A DNA stretch of 64,000 nucleotides from the NCBI GenBank assembly GCA_947493335.1, contig CANLQO010000001.1:1860001-1924000 (forward strand), written 5' to 3'. Position 1 is the first letter of the stretch. Each line of letters starts with the position of its first letter. Position numbers and translations under genes: made by a program. Shown here one piece after another: positions 62,651 to 64,000 of the stretch. The notes below the pieces were generated by a model. It ran no database searches. It saw only the letters and a program-made list of their open reading frames with translations, and was not told where the DNA came from. The DNA is from an uncultured Paracoccaceae bacterium. Lineage in GTDB: Bacteria > Pseudomonadota > Alphaproteobacteria > Rhodobacterales > Rhodobacteraceae.

Positions 62651-63490
62651 ATGAAAACCGAAATTGTCCTGCATGATGTCGCGACCGGGTCCGAAGCTGT
62701 GGTTCACACCGCAGACACGCATATCGAGGCGCCCAATTGGTCGCCAAACGGAAAATTCCTGATCGTTAATAGCGCTGGCGCGATATTTCGCCTTGACCTT
62801 GATGCACCTGCCACGCTGCGCAGGATCGACACCGGCCCGATCACGCATTGCAACAATGATCACGGGATTTCGCCAGACGGGAAAAGCCTGATGATTTCGG
62901 ATAGTCCGGGGCGCGGCACCTCGCTGATTTATCGGATCCCGATCGGGGGCGGGACACCAGTGCAGGTCACACCGCGTGCGCCCAGCTACTGGCACGGCTG
63001 GTCCCCTGACGGCGGGCGCATCGCCTATACGGCCCGGCGCGGCGGCATTTTTCACATAGCGACCAGTGCTTTGGACGGCTCGGATGAGGTGATCCTAACG
63101 CATGGACCGGGCCACCGTGACGGCCCGGATTACACGCCCGATGGACATTGGATCTGGTTCAACTCGGATCACCATGGGCGCGGCGCAGATCTTTGGCGGA
63201 TGCGTCCCGACGGCACTGATCTGCAACAGATGAGTGATGATGATCGCGTGAACTGGTTTCCACACCCCAGCCCCGATGGCCGCATCATCCTGTACCTTGC
63301 TTATCCAGAAGGCACGACCGGCCACCCCGCGAACCTTGATGTCGAACTGCGCCTGATGGACGCCGCAGGTGGCAATATCCGCACAATCGCCCGGTTCAAC
63401 GGCGGTCAAGGCAGCATCAATGTGCCCTGTTGGGCACCCGACGGGCGGCGCTTTGCCTATGCCCGCTATCCGACGCCACCAGCGGCCTAA
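62651..63490 (+). CDS. TolB-like PD40 beta-propeller protein
   Basis: 279 residues, no signal peptide. Repeated PD40 (WD40-like) units: APNWSPNGKFLIVNS, NNDHGISPDGKSLMISD, YWHGWSPDGGRIAYT, GPDYTPDGHWIWFNSD, WFPHPSPDGRIILYLA and VPCWAPDGRRFAYARYP. Six-bladed propeller; without a signal peptide it would be cytoplasmic, unlike TolB. Role unknown. Confidence 0.88.
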   Translation: MKTEIVLHDVATGSEAVVHTADTHIEAPNWSPNGKFLIVNSAGAIFRLDLDAPATLRRIDTGPITHCNNDHGISPDGKSLMISDSPGRGTSLIYRIPIGGGTPVQVTPRAPSYWHGWSPDGGRIAYTARRGGIFHIATSALDGSDEVILTHGPGHRDGPDYTPDGHWIWFNSDHHGRGADLWRMRPDGTDLQQMSDDDRVNWFPHPSPDGRIILYLAYPEGTTGHPANLDVELRLMDAAGGNIRTIARFNGGQGSINVPCWAPDGRRFAYARYPTPPAA

Positions 63491-63560
63491 TGCCCCGTAT
63501 CCCCCTTGCACAGTCCAACATCCTGCCGCATCTAAGAGAGAAGCGACAAAGGGGATCGGC

Positions 63561-64000
63561 ATGGCGTTGCCAATGAAAGATCAAGCAAAGTACTGGGGCA
63601 TTGCCACGGCAGTTTTTCTGGTGGTGCTTTGGGCGCTGGGGGATGTGATCCTGCCCTTTGTCCTTGGCGGCGCAATCGCCTACTGCCTTGATCCCATCGC
63701 CGACCGGCTGGAAGAATGGGGCCTTTCGCGGGCCATCGCGGTCGCCGTGATAACGGTCGTCGCCCTGCTGATCTTTGTGGTTTTGGTGCTCTTGATCATT
63801 CCGACGCTTGTCACCCAAGGCTCTGCCCTCGTGGCTGCGGCCCCCGAATACCTCAAGCAATTGCGCGACTGGCTGATCGAACGGTTTCCCGAATTGATGG
63901 TCGAGGACAGCGCGATCCGCGTGCAGCTCAACAACATCGCTGCGTCCCTGCAAAGCCGGGGTGGCGAACTTTTAAGCACAGTCCTGTCCTCGTTCTCGGG
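63561..64000 (+). CDS. AI-2E family transporter (partial; 3' end beyond window)
   Basis: The frame from ATG 63561 stays open to the window edge. Membrane segments (WGIATAVFLVVLWALGDVILPFVLGGAIAYCLDPIADRL and AVAVITVVALLIFVVLVLLIIPTLV) and the family marks ILPFVLGGAIAYCLDPIADRLEEWG are those of the AI-2E/PerM family. GGGGATCGGC precedes the ATG. Such permeases export or move small molecules; substrate unknown. Confidence 0.9.
   Translation, partial: MALPMKDQAKYWGIATAVFLVVLWALGDVILPFVLGGAIAYCLDPIADRLEEWGLSRAIAVAVITVVALLIFVVLVLLIIPTLVTQGSALVAAAPEYLKQLRDWLIERFPELMVEDSAIRVQLNNIAASLQSRGGELLSTVLSSFS

Overview
The window is a dense, high-GC stretch of chromosome from an alphaproteobacterium, most probably a marine Rhodobacteraceae (Roseobacter group). 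This is judged from gene families typical of that group: an alphaproteobacterial short ProRS, DUF1467, DUF2937, DUF1194, EI24, CBU_0592, a single LolC/E-type permease with LolD, and a cysteate sulfo-lyase-like gene with a betaine-type ABC transporter. The many 1-8 base overlaps between genes also fit. I recognise no rRNA, tRNA, CRISPR array, insertion sequence or prophage. Species-level placement is not possible from sequence reading alone.

Layout. 1-1803: a CadC-like regulator running off the left edge, divergent from a periplasmic SRPBCC protein. 2060-8583: a LysR regulator divergent from an operon of a CuyA/D-cysteine-desulfhydrase-type PLP enzyme, a ProX-like binding protein, an ATPase, an unusually long permease and an alpha/beta hydrolase; this looks like an uptake-and-cleavage module for an amino-sulfonate such as cysteate. 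8678-10253: a TetR regulator flanked by two near-identical operators, then an NTF2-like protein and a small membrane protein. 10316-14383: an aminotransferase divergent from an ornithine-cyclodeaminase homologue, then a Tat-exported metallo-beta-lactamase-fold enzyme resembling methyl parathion hydrolase, and a second TetR. 14384-15597: a gene-poor segment and an unrecognised, base-compositionally different gene.

15658-26892 is mostly conserved small genes: IMPACT family, DgkA, hemolysin III, an M48 lipoprotein, nitroreductase, EI24, DUF1467, methylmalonyl-CoA epimerase, an orphan response regulator, GNAT, a DUF1501/DUF1800 pair and an L,D-transpeptidase. 27083-36368 holds aspS, carB, an orphan BrnA-like protein, a lipoprotein-hydrolase pair and a FabH-like synthase. 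36373-44100 holds a MATE exporter, a Ni/Co transporter with DUF1007, a four-gene translationally coupled operon (sugar-nucleotide-type epimerase, GFA, 2OG oxygenase, unknown) and a secreted alpha/beta hydrolase.

44567-53768: parE coupled to a DUF2971 gene, a two-domain peptidoglycan hydrolase with a calcium-binding loop, DUF3047, DUF1194, cytochrome c, DUF606, an Ldh-type oxidoreductase and lolD/lolC. 53856-57391: a YciI(DGPF)-ECF42 sigma pair with a visible candidate ECF42 promoter, then a coupled peroxiredoxin-DUF2937-ThuA operon. 57551-64000: small membrane proteins, an XRE regulator, a methyltransferase, proS, a fasciclin protein, a VOC protein divergent from a tandem HxlR-like regulator, a TolB-like propeller, and the start of an AI-2E family transporter.

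The items most deserving follow-up are the ECF42 promoter, the cysteate-type operon with its extended permease, the twin TetR operators, the MPH-like enzyme, the coupled four-gene operon, and the peptidoglycan hydrolase fusion. I did not find a clearly new defence or mobile system.
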